Origin: Elysia marginata
Lineage: Eukaryota; Mollusca; Gastropoda; Plakobranchidae
Direction of reading: 5' to 3'
Assembly (NCBI GenBank): GCA_019649035.1
Contig: BMAT01001243.1
Span: 22,031-68,123 of the forward strand
DNA: 46,093 nt
Shown: piece by piece, positions 12,355-23,642 of the stretch
Position numbering within the stretch: the first letter of the stretch is position 1
How the letters are laid out: every line of letters begins with the position of its first letter
The notes under the pieces: model-generated
What the model saw: the letters and a program-made list of their open reading frames with translations, nothing else
Told to the model about the DNA's origin: nothing
Database searches by the model: none
Position numbers and translations under genes: made by a program

Positions 12355-12971
12355 CGCCTGGTTAGACATCCTTAACTAGTTTTGAGTTTTAGAAGGTAGG
12401 CATGCAGTGAGTAAACTTGGTATAGCTTTACTAAACCCTCCGCTCAAAAGAGTCGCGAGGGAGCACTTCCCCATACCCAGTCCATATTGGACCGTCCGGC
12501 GTCACCACGGAGCCAAAAAATTGAAGCTCAGTCTCATACTATGGTGACTTTGTTAGTTGTCAATTAGCTATTCTATTCCATGGTAAAGCTTAAATAAGCT
12601 ACAAAGATGCGAGATATAACTAGCGGGGGGGAGGGGGGGGGGGCAGAGAGAATGATGGCGAGAGAAATAAAGAGAAGGAGAGGGGGTAAGGGGTCAAGCT
12701 AGGCTTAAGACAAAGATTGATCGATATATATCCTGCAAGTATCCATAATATTTCTGATGCTGTAAGATATGAACTTTACTGTGATGTCCATTTTATTGAG
12801 GACAGAGAGCATGACTGCGCAGTTACATTTTGCCTTTAAGGCCGCTAGGAAAAAGGAAACAACCAAGAACAGATGGGCTGAGACCTGGGATCCTATCTTG
12901 CTATCGGACCTATTATAACAACAATCTTAGTTGCTTTCTAACCATAAATACTTTGTTCTCCACTACTAACG
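12355..12971. other. Mixed spacer with a G-rich run
   Basis: A GC-richer stretch at 12430-12520 shows no frame I recognise on either strand. A G-run with one A lies at 12625-12643, followed by purine-rich DNA to about 12695. No gene called. Confidence 0.4.
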
Positions 12972-13280
12972 ACCAGCTTTGTGGCCTAGCGGTAAGACAC
13001 TCGCTCATAGATCGGGAGGTGCGTGGTTCGATCCCCGGCCGAGTCAAACCTATGACTTTAAAACTAGTATTAGCAGCTAATCCGCCTGGTGCCTAGCATT
13101 ATGGATGTAGCGTTAAGCCTGGTCGACCCGGTTTCAGAATAATGTGACTGGGTATGGTGTACGCAAGCGCTCCTTACATCACAGTGTGGCAGCACGCTTT
13201 CAATTGTCGGTAGCACCTTCTCTGACATAACCTCAGAGTTGACTTGGACGTTAAAGTTTAAACAACCAACAAACCAATCA
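12972..13280 (+). mobile_element. tRNA-derived SINE, family A, copy 1
   Basis: The head has a pol III A-box-like region (GTGGCCTAGCGGTAAGAC) and a B box (GGTTCGATCCC) at about 13025. A body of about 200 bp then leads to GTGACTGGGTATGGTGTA and to a tail ending in AAACAACCAACAAACC. The same head, body and tail occur at 14834-15141. The head cannot form a full tRNA cloverleaf with a paired acceptor stem, so it is not a functional tRNA. Open frames crossing it on both strands are shadows. Confidence 0.9.
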
Positions 13281-14789
13281 TCACAAACGACAGAATCACG
13301 ATGTTTTGCCACAGCCTCCATAAATCATAAGACATGGCTTTTTTTTCCTATAAATCCATTTATGTCGGAATTTACATCTTGATAACAAGCTATTAAGTTA
13401 AAATATTTCATAAAGCATTTGTTTCAACATGCGTCAAACTATTCTAATGATAAATGGCCGTAAATTTCTAAAGACAGAGCTATCGTTATTTTGCAACTTT
13501 AAAGATAAATTATTAGAAGAAAAAAAATCACCAACATGGTATCCTATCTACAAAGGCTGTTTTTGGAACTGACATAGAATTAATTTTACAAAATAAAAAT
13601 ATATAGATTCAAAACTTACAGTTCATGATGTTTCAAATACGGCAACTTGTTCATCAGATGACAACTTTATGTGCGCAATACTCCATCATTTTAATTTTAT
13701 ACATAATTTGACACGCACAACATAGGAAAAATGGTAAATTTTTTTTTGCAATTTAATAAATTTATGTTTTATTCCTGTATAGCCTTGAGCTATATCTGTT
13801 ATAAAAAGGCAGTTGAAGTTATAGGAGTATACCATTATTAGGAATACGTATTTAGGCTTGGGTTATCTAAAATGAAATTAAGTACCTCGTTGAGAGCCAC
13901 TTCTCTTTCGCAATATTTTTTTTCAATAATCATTCGTCATCATTATAAAACTGGTATGGAGGCCAAGGACAATGCTTCATTTATAAAAAAAAAAAGATAA
14001 AACGATTAATTTTAGGTCCACTATCAGTCATGGACGCATGAAGTGGGTAGAAATTGAATCTGAACCAACATGAAAGGCAAGCTCAGCGTAATTGAATGAA
14101 ATGAAAAGTACTTTAACATTAGTAAATTTTTTTCGTCCATTTGTTTTCCGAGTTTCTAGTCTTAAAATTTATTAGAAATGTTATTTCGAAATAACTTCAC
14201 TCTCTCATATGTTATCTGAAGTGTCATGTAAAGCATTGGTTTGCCTCTTATCACGACCGTGACAAAGGCTGATTTTGCGGGGCGTTCATTTCAAATGAAG
14301 ACTCCAATGGAAAAACGGCACAAGTCGCAAATGTGACTCTTATATTCAAAATCTATCAATCAAAGTCTACATTACACATGGAAATGTTGTTTATCAATAA
14401 CGAAAAAGGTTTAAGTATATTTTATACACTTTTGGACAGAAGAAACACGATAACGTTTGGATCTTTATTGAGTGATTATATAAGCGTTCTCATGAGGAAA
14501 TTGCATTGAAACTTTTAAGTGAAAACTATCGTTTTAATCCTTTAGTTTTCACGTGGATAAAGCCGCGGCCTACCCTAAATTTAAACTTGATTCAGTTCAT
14601 TTAAATTGGAGTTTTTTTAGTCAATACACAATGACACGAGTATATATTGAAAATTAGCATTGCTCAGTGAGGCCTACATGTTGTAACATTGTGAAAATTA
14701 CAGTATAGTACACTAATTACATCAGGATTAGAGAAAAAGAAAAGTTATTACTCTCGCAGACACCCACACATGCACCCCCCACCCCCCCC
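13281..14789. other. AT-rich spacer, no gene seen
   Basis: No coding, TIR or tandem structure noticed. A short C-run leads into the CT microsatellite at its right end. Confidence 0.45.
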
Positions 14790-14826
14790 TCTCTCTCTCT
14801 CTCTCCATCCTCTCTCTCTCTCTCTC
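14790..14826. repeat. CT dinucleotide microsatellite
   Basis: A CT run broken once by CCATCC lies immediately 5' of the second family-A SINE. Confidence 0.9.
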
Positions 14827-14833
14827 ATTCTTT

Positions 14834-15141
14834 ACCGGCTCTGTGGCCTAGGTAAAGACACTCGCTCAGAGATCGGGAGGTACGGGTTCGATCCCCGGCC
14901 GAGTCAAACCAAGGACTTTAAAACTGGTAATATTAGCTGATCCGCCTGGTGTCTGGCATTATGGATTTAGTGCTAAGTCTGGTCGGCCCGGTGTCAGGAT
15001 AATGTGACTGGGTGTGGTGTATGCAGCGTTCCGTACATCATCACAGTGTGGCAGCACGCTTTCAATTGTCCCAAGCGCCGTCTCTGATATAACCTTGCAG
15101 TTGGAAAGAGACGTTAAAATTCAAACAACCAACCAACCAAT
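14834..15141 (+). mobile_element. tRNA-derived SINE, family A, copy 2
   Basis: The same layout as the copy at 12972: GTGGCCTAGGTAAAGACAC head, B box GGTTCGATCCC near 14887, body with GATCCGCCTGGTGTCTGGC, and tail GACGTTAAAATTCAAACAACC followed by further AACC units. Its A-box region has a small deletion relative to copy 1. The AACC-type tail probably reflects recognition by the partner LINE (inference). Confidence 0.9.
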
Positions 15142-15168
15142 CTCTCGTTCTTCCTCTCGCTCACTTTA

Positions 15169-15500
15169 CAGCGTGGCTCAGTGGTTAGCGAGTCGGACTT
15201 GTGATCAGGCGGTCGCGGGTTCGATTCCCAACCACGACGCATGTTTTAACTGTTTTAGGACAGCAATTTATCCACACTTTCCTCAGTCAACCCACCTGCA
15301 AAATGGGTGACTGGCTAGAGGCAGTGCTTGAAGTTTGAAGAATGTTAGTATTTGAGTGCCTAACAATCGACCATGCTGTAATGCTCGGAAATATGAGTTG
15401 AATTTGCTTTGGTGTGTAATGGCCTGCTGAGGAAATATGTAAAGTCTTGAGACTGCCTTCACTCCTTCAGCGGTGGAAAACTATAATCCATATTTTTTTT
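15169..15500 (+). mobile_element. tRNA-derived SINE with a third type of tail
   Basis: The head GTGGCTCAGTGGTTAGCGAG and B box GGGTTCGATTCCC (about 15218) are tRNA-like. The central part, containing CAATTTATC and AACCCACCTGCAAAATGGGT, matches the SINEs at 31706 and 36279. The 3' part differs: it ends in AGACTGCCTTCACTCCTTCA then GCGGTGGAAAACTATAATCC, resembling the ...GCGCTATAAATCC ends of other tRNA-SINEs. It follows the second family-A SINE after about 28 bp. Confidence 0.88.
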
Positions 15501-15584
15501 TACCTGATTATCATTTTATCTTTTTCGTCCTAACGAACAACAAAATAATACATGCGCTCATCTTAATACCTACCCCTCAACAAA

Positions 15585-16570
15585 ACACTTCCTCCTTAAT
15601 TGTGCCCTTTCTTTCCCAACAAAGTCAATGAAAAAAATCTCTTAATTCTAAATAAGCTGTTGATAAATTCTCTTAGTCTTCGCCCGTGGGGTAAAACAAC
15701 AAAAAAAACTTCCTTGCTGTATGGGTGTCATATTTCAAGATCTGTTCTGTTCCGGCTGGCATTTTTTTCTCCATATAAAATTTTAAGAGATAATAAATTC
15801 ATTCCAAGTAACTTTTGTGCGTTTAGAGTAATTCAGTTTAGCTGTTTAATATCCTTTTTTTTTTGTTTTTCTACCAAACCAAACGGTCATTGATTAAGTT
15901 GAGATGCTCTTTCCCAATGACTGTAAAAATTAACGAGTGTCTCCTTATCAATCACAAAAGGTTGGAGTTTCCTTTAAAATACTTAAGCTGTTATGCTTTT
16001 TGTATATGTTGTTGCAATTCAATTTCCAACTTATTTTGCTAGACAAGATGGTGCCCAGGAATTTCAATGAAACAAATCATTCAATTCTGTCCCCTGCTAT
16101 AGACAATGAGGTTGAAGAAAACTCGCCCCTTCGCAAGTATACTAGCAGTTCTTTAGTTTTTACACGTTTAGTTTTATTTTATTTTCACTTCAACATCAAA
16201 CGGTTGAATGAATCGGACTTAAAAAGTATTTTCATTGGTGTTATCAACCAATTCTGTCAAAGTAATGTTGTCTGCAGACTTGATTAGAAGGCCCCTTAGT
16301 GAACGCTACTTTACAGCCTTAGTGAATCTTGAGCAAAGCAAAGGAGAGAACGAACAGCCTTGAGGTGTTCTTGTATTAAGAACAATCACAGACGATGAAA
16401 TGTTACCAATTCTGGTCATTATCGGGCGGTTAAGTAAAAAAATCTAGTGTCCAGTTAGAGACGCCGATAGGGGATTGAAAATCTTCAACTCTTTAGGCTT
16501 AAAATTTTCCAGAAACGATAGCTTTAAAAGCCGAATTATGATTTATAAACAAAATCGTGGCATATCATTT
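15585..16570 (-). pseudogene. Decayed non-LTR (LINE) reverse transcriptase, 3' half
   Basis: Reading the minus strand gives a broken but unmistakable LINE reverse transcriptase. Near 16558 ILFINHNSAFKAIV corresponds to catalytic motif A, with the Asp replaced by Asn. Then comes LLNRPIMTRIGN, followed by VLNTRTPQGCSFSPLL with the TPQGC motif at 16368-16354. LIKSADNITLTELVDNTNE follows, with the position of the F-A-D-D box at 16278-16267 now SADN. Further on are EIPGH, KISWKLNCNNIYKK, MTVWFGRKTKKK (about 15890) and a KKCQ segment near 15750, typical of the RT C-terminus in the CR1/L2/Rex-like group. At least ten stops and frame changes show it is long dead. It begins around motif A, as expected from 5' truncation. 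The clade is tentative; that it is a LINE RT is not in doubt. Confidence 0.88.
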
Positions 16571-18946
16571 TTTTTCTTCTCTAAGAGGGTCAGTATTTTG
16601 TGAGTGTTACAAGATTATTTTCGTGAGTGTTAAAAACTCTTGTTTTTAGAGTATCGTCAATCGACCTATTACTCCTGTAAGCAAATTAAGAAAATAAGAC
16701 ATCCAAGTTTAGAGTGAAAGAGAGTTGAGCTAAGAAAAAAGGCGGATGCGCTATGGTTCGAATAGTACTAAAAGGAAAACCATTTGGATTTTCCCACTTC
16801 AAGCCTACTTTTCTCCAATGCTAATTTCATACAAAAAACTTATAGTTTCTTCACAACAATGCCAATGCCATACAAAAGTCAAGTAACGATACTGAACCTG
16901 AGACTAAAAATTAAAACCTCTGTCCCTGAAATAACTATAATTATAGGCCTAACCTTCACCCTCTCACATTGACAAATTACCAAGTTTAAAAAAATGACGG
17001 ATCGTACCCTATCAATGGTCAGATACGTAATCTTAGCATGGCATACGCATCATGTCAAAGGGCCATAAGGCTTATGCTATACTACATAATTATGCAATTA
17101 TAGCAACAATGTTTGCTTGTCTAAGGTGATTGGTCATAGCACGATTTCAATCAAAAAAATATCGATGGAGTTGAAAAAAAAAACTAGTTTAAGTTGTCCA
17201 CACCAATGTTGATGTTATACAGACAAAAAAACAGAAGTAAGGAAGCTATAATTATTTTAATTCTTTATTTTAGTAAAAAAATTTCTTTTCACAATGAAAA
17301 GCATTTTTAAAAAAAAACATAACATTAACAAGAAAACAAAGAGAGACGTTTAAAAACTACTAATTTTTTCCGGGGAAAATCTTTACCATTAGGACAACAT
17401 CCTTGCAAGGAAAGACATGCTAGAGGACTCATCTTTGCTGTGGATGAAAGAAGAATTATCAATAATGCGAAGACGTTATTTAAGTCATAAAACAAGCTAG
17501 CGCGGTACTTGGAACATTTTAGATCACGTTGTTTGTATTCTATCTGCTAAATTGCAAGTATAGTCCAGTATGATGGAGTTTTTTTTTATCAGTATTGAAT
17601 TCTCTCTGGACTCTGATAAAATAATTTTACAGCAATTATAGGTAGTAAATATGGCATTAATAAAGTTGAGAAGATTAAATTAAGAATAATAAGAATATAA
17701 CTTGATGGTTTTTAGTTTTTTTTAAAAGCTTAGCATACTATATAATGGTTTTACAACAATTCTAAGAATATACAACTAATTATGCGTGCGTTTAGATGCA
17801 AAGAAAAAGCAACACACGCGTTCGTTATCATAAACAGTTCATCTATTACTTTTTTTAATCAGAGACTGATAAAAAAAAACTTTGCCATGATTGTCTAATT
17901 CAAACATCAGGCCGACACCTCTAGCCCTCATTACAGAGTTTAAGCAGCAGCACGTGAGTATGACGCGAACGTCTGTGGGTCTATTTTTAGAAACTGGTTT
18001 CATTATTTTTATAGTTTCTCAATCTGTTTTCCCGATTTTCACGTACGCGTATTGAGACACGGTGCGTGTGCTAAAGGTCTCTATTTTCTCAAAATTCACA
18101 ACCTGAGTTTCCGCATTGAACAAGCCGGTCCGACAAAAAAGTAAGCATAGTAGATCATTAGAGCTAGCTCTACTGATCTATCTCGCTTGAGATTTGAATA
18201 TTGTTAGATCAAAGTAGGTGTCACTTTAATAGAAAAGAAAGACTTGTGACATCTTAATGCCTTAGTTACGATAAAGTGTTGGGTATGCAGTAAGACAACT
18301 TAGGTCATATTGATACAAAGTAGAAAGCGTTTTTATATAGCGCCCAACCCAGTAAAACGCCTTTTACATACATCTAAGTAAGGAAGTTAGAGTGTGGTTA
18401 AGAAAAAGGTAAGAATCTTGTTATGACAATCATTGTTGTTCCAATTATTGCTACTACTTTTTGAATTAGTAGTTTTATTAGTATTGATATTGGTGTTATT
18501 TGTATTATTGCTTCTGTGTCTGTTGCTTAAATAAGCTACTGGACTTAATGTCGTAATCCATAACTTCAGTTGATAGATTGTGTTGGTGGCAGAAGTAAGG
18601 CTGTCACAATGCGGACTATTTTCAATACGCAAAATTTTATGTTGACTGAATAAATAAAACAGAGTGATGAAAAAGTAATTACATTACATTCAAATTTATC
18701 ATGACCACTGCCTTACTACTTTTGTATATTTAAAAAAATAGATAATTCTGTCATAGAGTAAAACTACCTAAGGCAGAGGAAGAATAAAACGAGAAGAAAA
18801 AACTACCTGGTATACCTCAGACCCTCACTACCCTAACAACCCCACCACACGCATCAAAGCCATAAAGAACAGTATCAGCCTATAACAGAGAGACATTATG
18901 ATACCACGATACCACACAATATAAAAAGAAAAAAAGTAAATCATAC
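16571..18946. other. AT-rich spacer with a possible SINE-tail remnant
   Basis: No gene seen. At about 18322-18370 the sequence GCGTTTTTATATAGCGCCC resembles, in reverse complement, the GGCGCTATATAAAAACGC ends of tRNA-SINEs. One exact TAGGCCTA lies at 16944-16951. Confidence 0.4.
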
Positions 18947-19083
18947 CCGATTCAAGATCTTTGCCAGCATGTTCTTTAAACCGTTGGTATATTCCGGCCG
19001 TATATTCAAATACCCTGCAGTAGCGGTCGGCAGAGAGCTGAGGCAAACCACCAGGAGGAACAGCAGTAGCACATATGTGATGA
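18947..19083 (-). CDS. Candidate exon: hydrophobic leader plus peptide-like segment
   Basis: On the minus strand a T-rich tract (TTTTGTTGTTGTTTTTTTTA) ends in AAATGAAG, a usable splice acceptor. After it, 45 codons run to CGG followed by GTATGA, a weak donor. The translation has YVLLLFLLVVCLSS and then LPTATA, which looks like a signal peptide with a small-residue cleavage site. It continues as GYLNIRPEYTNG and GLKNMLAKILNR, the last part a possible cationic amphipathic helix. Third codon positions are G/C-rich against an AT-rich background. There is no in-frame ATG in the exon, so the start would lie in an upstream exon; without splicing the frame stops two codons after CGG. A competing frame over the same bases is also open. 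It would fit a secreted protein or prohormone, but I recognise no family. Confidence 0.35.
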
Positions 19084-19746
19084 CTTCATTTAAAAAAAAC
19101 AACAACAACAAAAGACAACGGTAATTAATATGGTTATGGTGGTGTAATAATTAATGCCTATAATATTTTTTTCTGAAAACAAATTTATCAATATCAATAA
19201 TAATAATAATAATAAACTGCCACCTCTGTGATCAGTGAAAATGAACTGGGATAAAACCTATGATAGCTAAGTCTATGGCAAAACATCATGGCGAGAGCGC
19301 AAAGGGGAAAAAATGCCAAAAGGTGATGTCTAAATCACTTTGATAAGTGCTGAAATCTAGATATACATGTAGTTTAAGATCTCAATAAAGATAAGATTTA
19401 AAATATATCTAGATCTAAGCATAGTTTCATTTTCTTTTGTGTGATGAAGTTCTCTACTCCAAAGATCTTGAAAGCGTATTTTTGTACTTTATGTTTGTAA
19501 AAATTTTCAATTTATTAAGTGAGCGAACGCTCAACGTTATGCACTACAAAAGGAATTTTCTAGAAAAGGTGGATCAAGACAGTTTGTTTATGTAATTGAT
19601 TTGCGAGGGTATTCTCCTACAACCATTAAAAAAAAAACTTTGTTGATAGCACGGTCTAGCTTTAACATTGGCTAGCCCTGTAATAGTTCTAGGTCTGATA
19701 GTTTTTTTTTAGTTTTTTTTTTATTCTATATACCATAATAATCCCG
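19084..19746. other. AT-rich spacer, no gene seen
   Basis: Contains a short ATA-triplet run at about 19196-19214 and T-runs near 19700. No coding signal found. Confidence 0.45.
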
Positions 19747-19975
19747 ATCGGGAAATTTGGCTTCGTTACTCAGGGTAACAGTGTCGCCATGGAGCAGCGC
19801 AACTAATGCCCCTGAAGACCAGTACAATATTGTTCAGGCCACTTTTAACCCATTCAGTGTGTTGCAGGCGCATATATATCACAAATTTAAGAATTGCCTG
19901 TTGCTGGGTACCCATTTTACAGCTGGGTGGACTTGGGAAATTGAAGGTAAATTGCTTTCCCAGTGCAACTGGCAC
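19747..19975 (-). mobile_element. 5'-truncated SINE, family B
   Basis: The minus strand reads the body and tail of family B, ending (plus-strand text) GGGAAATTTGGCTTCGTTAC, GTGTCGCCATGGAG and AGCTGGGTGGACTTGGGAAA. The tRNA head present in the copies at 31706 and 36279 is missing beyond about 19972. Loss of the 5' end fits incomplete target-primed reverse transcription. The overlapping frames on both strands are not genes. Confidence 0.85.
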
Positions 19976-20196
19976 TTACTCAGATTCTTTTAAACGTAAA
20001 TATGGGGCCCTCTTACACCTCAACTAGGTAAAAAGAAGTCAAACTTTAAAGGCTCTTGTCTTCAACACTTGGTTGTTTACAGCTGTCTCTCATCTAAGTA
20101 ACAATTATAGACAGTTTTGACCTTAACTCAACTTAAAAAATGATTGTAAGAGTGTTTCTGTAGTACTATGTTAACCCTTGTAATATTACAGTAAAG

Positions 20197-20304
20197 TTGT
20201 TGTGGTAGTACTAGTGGCTGATGTAGAAGTATTAATATTATTAATAAGAGTAGTAATATTATTAAGAAGTAATTGGAGTAGCATGAGTGATAATAATAAT
20301 GATG

Positions 20305-20340
<36 letters not shown>

Positions 20341-20356
20341 CTAGTAGTAGTAGTAC

Positions 20357-20401
<45 letters not shown>

Positions 20402-20625
20402 AAGTAGTAGTAGTAGTAGTACAAGTAGTAGTGGGAGTAGTAATAGTAGTAGGAGCGTTAGTAGTAGAAGCAATATTCATTGTAGTACTAAATGTAGTAA
20501 CAGTAGTAGTAGTAGTAAAGTAGCAGCAAACATAAAATTTGTAGTAATAGTACAAGCAGCAGAAGTTGTGGTATTAACAATAGTGCAGATAATACTATTA
20601 GTGGTAGTATTAGTTATAATAATAG
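20197..20625. repeat. GTA-triplet microsatellite, long
   Basis: Interrupted GTA/TAG triplets, purest at about 20303-20440, with decayed flanks to about 20625. All poly-Ser/Val/Thr/Leu frames across it are artefacts. Confidence 0.95.
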
Positions 20626-22828
20626 GAAGTTGGAAGTTGGAAGTTTAATTGTTAGTACTTAAATTTGTTAAACTTTTTAACTTCTCAGTTTCCAAGACTT
20701 AAAACTAAGATTTTTATAATTTTTAAAATTTACAACCAAATACACGAATATTTTGCGATTTTTAATGTTTATTTACAAAAACTTTGTTTTTGTAACATCT
20801 GATTAATTAGGGCTTGCTGCGATGCCTTTTTTTTAAATATATGTTATTTTTTAACCAAAAAGCAACAATAACAATATTAGTATTTAAAAACTCACATTTT
20901 ATGGCGATTCTACTTTGACAAACTGTTCCTTAATTGGACAGTACACTGGGTATTATATATAGCTTTTCTATCAGTAACATTTGGGTACTTTTCTGATTGA
21001 TTAAAAACGTCATGTAGTTTAATATAATTTATATTATAATATTTCTCCGTTTGCCTATGGGCTAACTTCACTATACACCTAGTTAGGGAGTTTCAGGAAT
21101 GCATATTTATATTTTGGTTTTATTAAGATACAATTATTACTTTTTTACCTGTAAAATACGTCACTTCATTAGTCATTCTCCAATTATTAGTTTTCGAAAA
21201 CCCGAAACAGTAAAGTTCTGAAGTACCAATATAAAAAGAACCACGCCTAAAAAGAAAAAAAAATTTAATCTGCTTCCCAACTTAATAATAATCTAATACG
21301 AAGCAGTTTTAATATGGTCACATAACAAAAACATTTTATTCATTTGTAGGAGATTAATCCAGCTCTTTAAAAAATAGTCAACATGAAAAAAGTTCAAAAG
21401 TAATAATTTTAGAAATTTAGAATAATGACTTATCTCGTTCACTTTGATTTCGAACTGTTAGTCTATAAAGTAACCAACAATTCATGAAGTTCAAAAGAGT
21501 TTCGCACTCTTTATATTTTATTTGTTAATAAAAACTAGTGATGGTATTTTTTGAACTAAATAAAATAAACTTTTAATTAAAACAAGTTGCCCTTGCATAT
21601 AAAGAACATGTTATTTTACTAACTCGTATTTTAATAAAGTAGTAATAATTGTAGTCCTTTTTCCTTCACCTTTTTAGTGCAACAAGAAACACCAAATTCT
21701 GTAAGTGATAGTACCTGCAGAAAAAAGTGCGGAGTAAAAAAAAAAAGATAAAAAGGAGCAGATAGGTATGTTTGAGAATAAAAAGACAGACAGATAGATG
21801 GATAAATAGACATTTATTATTTATAAATAGACAACTATTAGGTAGATTGACCAGTAGATTAGTATAAACTTTATAAAGACAGTGAAAATGACTCATGGGT
21901 CAGCGGTTTTGAAATATGCCTATGGAGACAGATTTATTACTACTTTTCTTTTTTTTTTTTAAATTTAAAGCGAATGAGTTGATGTCTCTTTTTTGCAACT
22001 ATCTTTTCATAAGATTTTGATAACTTTGCTAGCTTTCATAAGTTGAAAAGTTAACTGAATCGGTTGCTCATACTATCAATAATTTGTAGTTTATAAAAAA
22101 AAGTAGACATTCGACTAATTTTCAGTTTTGGTTGCAAGACAAACATTACTATTATAATATTATAAAATGATTTCAATCTGTACATCAATCATGATTTAAA
22201 TTACCATGTATTTCAATTTACATGCGCCATTTTTCTTTTCACTGTGCCTTACGATTTTTTTGACCGAGTATGAATTACAACAAAAAATATAGGTCCTCTG
22301 TCCCGAGTGAGTCATTTGCCATTTTCCAGGCAAGCTTACTCATGTATTTAGTTTTTCTTGTTATAGACAAAAGCATGGTTACCTATTAACAGTCTTCGTT
22401 GGTTTTTATGAGTCTATTGCTGCTATCTTTTATCAAGGGTAGCCTAGCCTATATTTTTCTTGTACAGCCCACAAAGGTCAATCATATTTTTGTCGTGTTG
22501 TCGTTTATTATAGATCTACACGCGTATAACTTATCCCTACCATTTTCAATGTTTAACACAAACAATTTATTTGTTTTTCATTCCCTTTTTATGATATGTT
22601 TAATATAACATGTATAAACAACAATTTCAGCTTGATTTCTGGTGTAACATCGCGGGTAAGATACTAAAATTATGTAATCATTTTGCCATTTAACCTGTTA
22701 TTTTTATATTTTTCTTCTTTAGATTAATAATTAAACATTGAATATATCTGAGTTACGACTTGCATTTCAATTCTATTTTACTCCACTTGTAACTGTTATG
22801 AATAATTATATTCCCACCTTGAGTAGAA
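20626..22828. other. AT-rich spacer, no gene seen
   Basis: Very AT-rich sequence. The frames at 21631-21896 (-) and 22399-22608 (+) lack motifs and splice context. A short GATA-like run is at 21786-21806. Confidence 0.45.
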
Positions 22829-23153
22829 CTGTCGGAGCAAAAATCCGCCAGAGTGCGTTTGGCGGATTCTGGTTCGGACCTAGCATCTTTTAAAAACCGC
22901 CATCATCACTTGGCGGGTTTTTGCCACGAAACATGTTAGTACTCAAAACCGACACATTGAAAAAGATGGAATTGCTGCCCAGTTGTAATCTTTTTGTCGA
23001 AAAAAAACAGTATACACGTAGGCTCTGTTGTATTATTCATACTTTATATGAAGAAAGCCATCCCATGGCGAGTTTTAAAAAAGAGCGATAGTTTTTTGCC
23101 TCTCCTGAAAAATGTGTTAAAAGTCAAATGGCGGAATTTTGACCCGAGCCAAC
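22829..23153. repeat. Palindrome-rich element with five CCGCCA-ended motifs
   Basis: The segment opens with TGTCGGAGCAAAAATCCGCCA and closes with TGGCGGAATTTTGACCCGA, imperfect reverse complements (terminal inverted repeats of about 20 bp). Inside, AATCCGCCA / TGGCGGATT at about 22842-22868 forms a 9-bp hairpin, and AAAAACCGCCA / TGGCGGGTTTTT at about 22893-22922 forms another. The CCGCCA motif thus occurs five times in alternating orientation. The length of about 325 bp and lack of coding frames fit a foldback-type MITE. I could not find a clear target duplication. Confidence 0.5.
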
Positions 23154-23642
23154 GATACATATAATTGTGCTGCATGATGGAAGCTATCACTAACATCCTC
23201 AAAATAGTAAATGAATCATTGTTTGGCTGGTATTAATGAATTTTGTTTTTAAAAAAAAACATCGTTCATTACATTTACTGAGTACAGTAATTTGCTTAGT
23301 TTGATAGAAGGAACATTGAAAAACATCCGCTGAACTAACATTGCAAAGGAACCATCTCTACACCAACAATTTTAGGTATAAAGTAAGAAATCGTAAACTG
23401 CAACAACATTCAGGTCACATAAAAATAAATATTATGTTCTTTTTATTGCATAATGTTAAAAAAAAATTAAAATGTTCAATACCCCGATTTAGAACCATGT
23501 TGTTTAATATTACACATTAGGTCTATAAACATTGATAAAAAAACGAACACAATTAAAATTTTCTTAGACTATTTTATTTGTTTGAAAGAAAAACGAGGAC
23601 GATAAACAGGGTTTGACAACATCAATGAATTCATGAATTTTG
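23154..23642. other. AT-rich spacer, no gene seen
   Basis: No structure noticed apart from A/T runs. Confidence 0.4.

Noticed and set aside
15600..16287. Two plus-strand frames of 97 and 116 codons
   Set aside because: They are antisense to the decayed reverse transcriptase on the minus strand.
20186..20648. Long poly-Ser, poly-Val, poly-Leu and poly-Thr frames
   Set aside because: All six frames of a GTA-triplet array look open and homopolymeric; the same holds for the arrays at 7618, 11131, 27894 and 34619.
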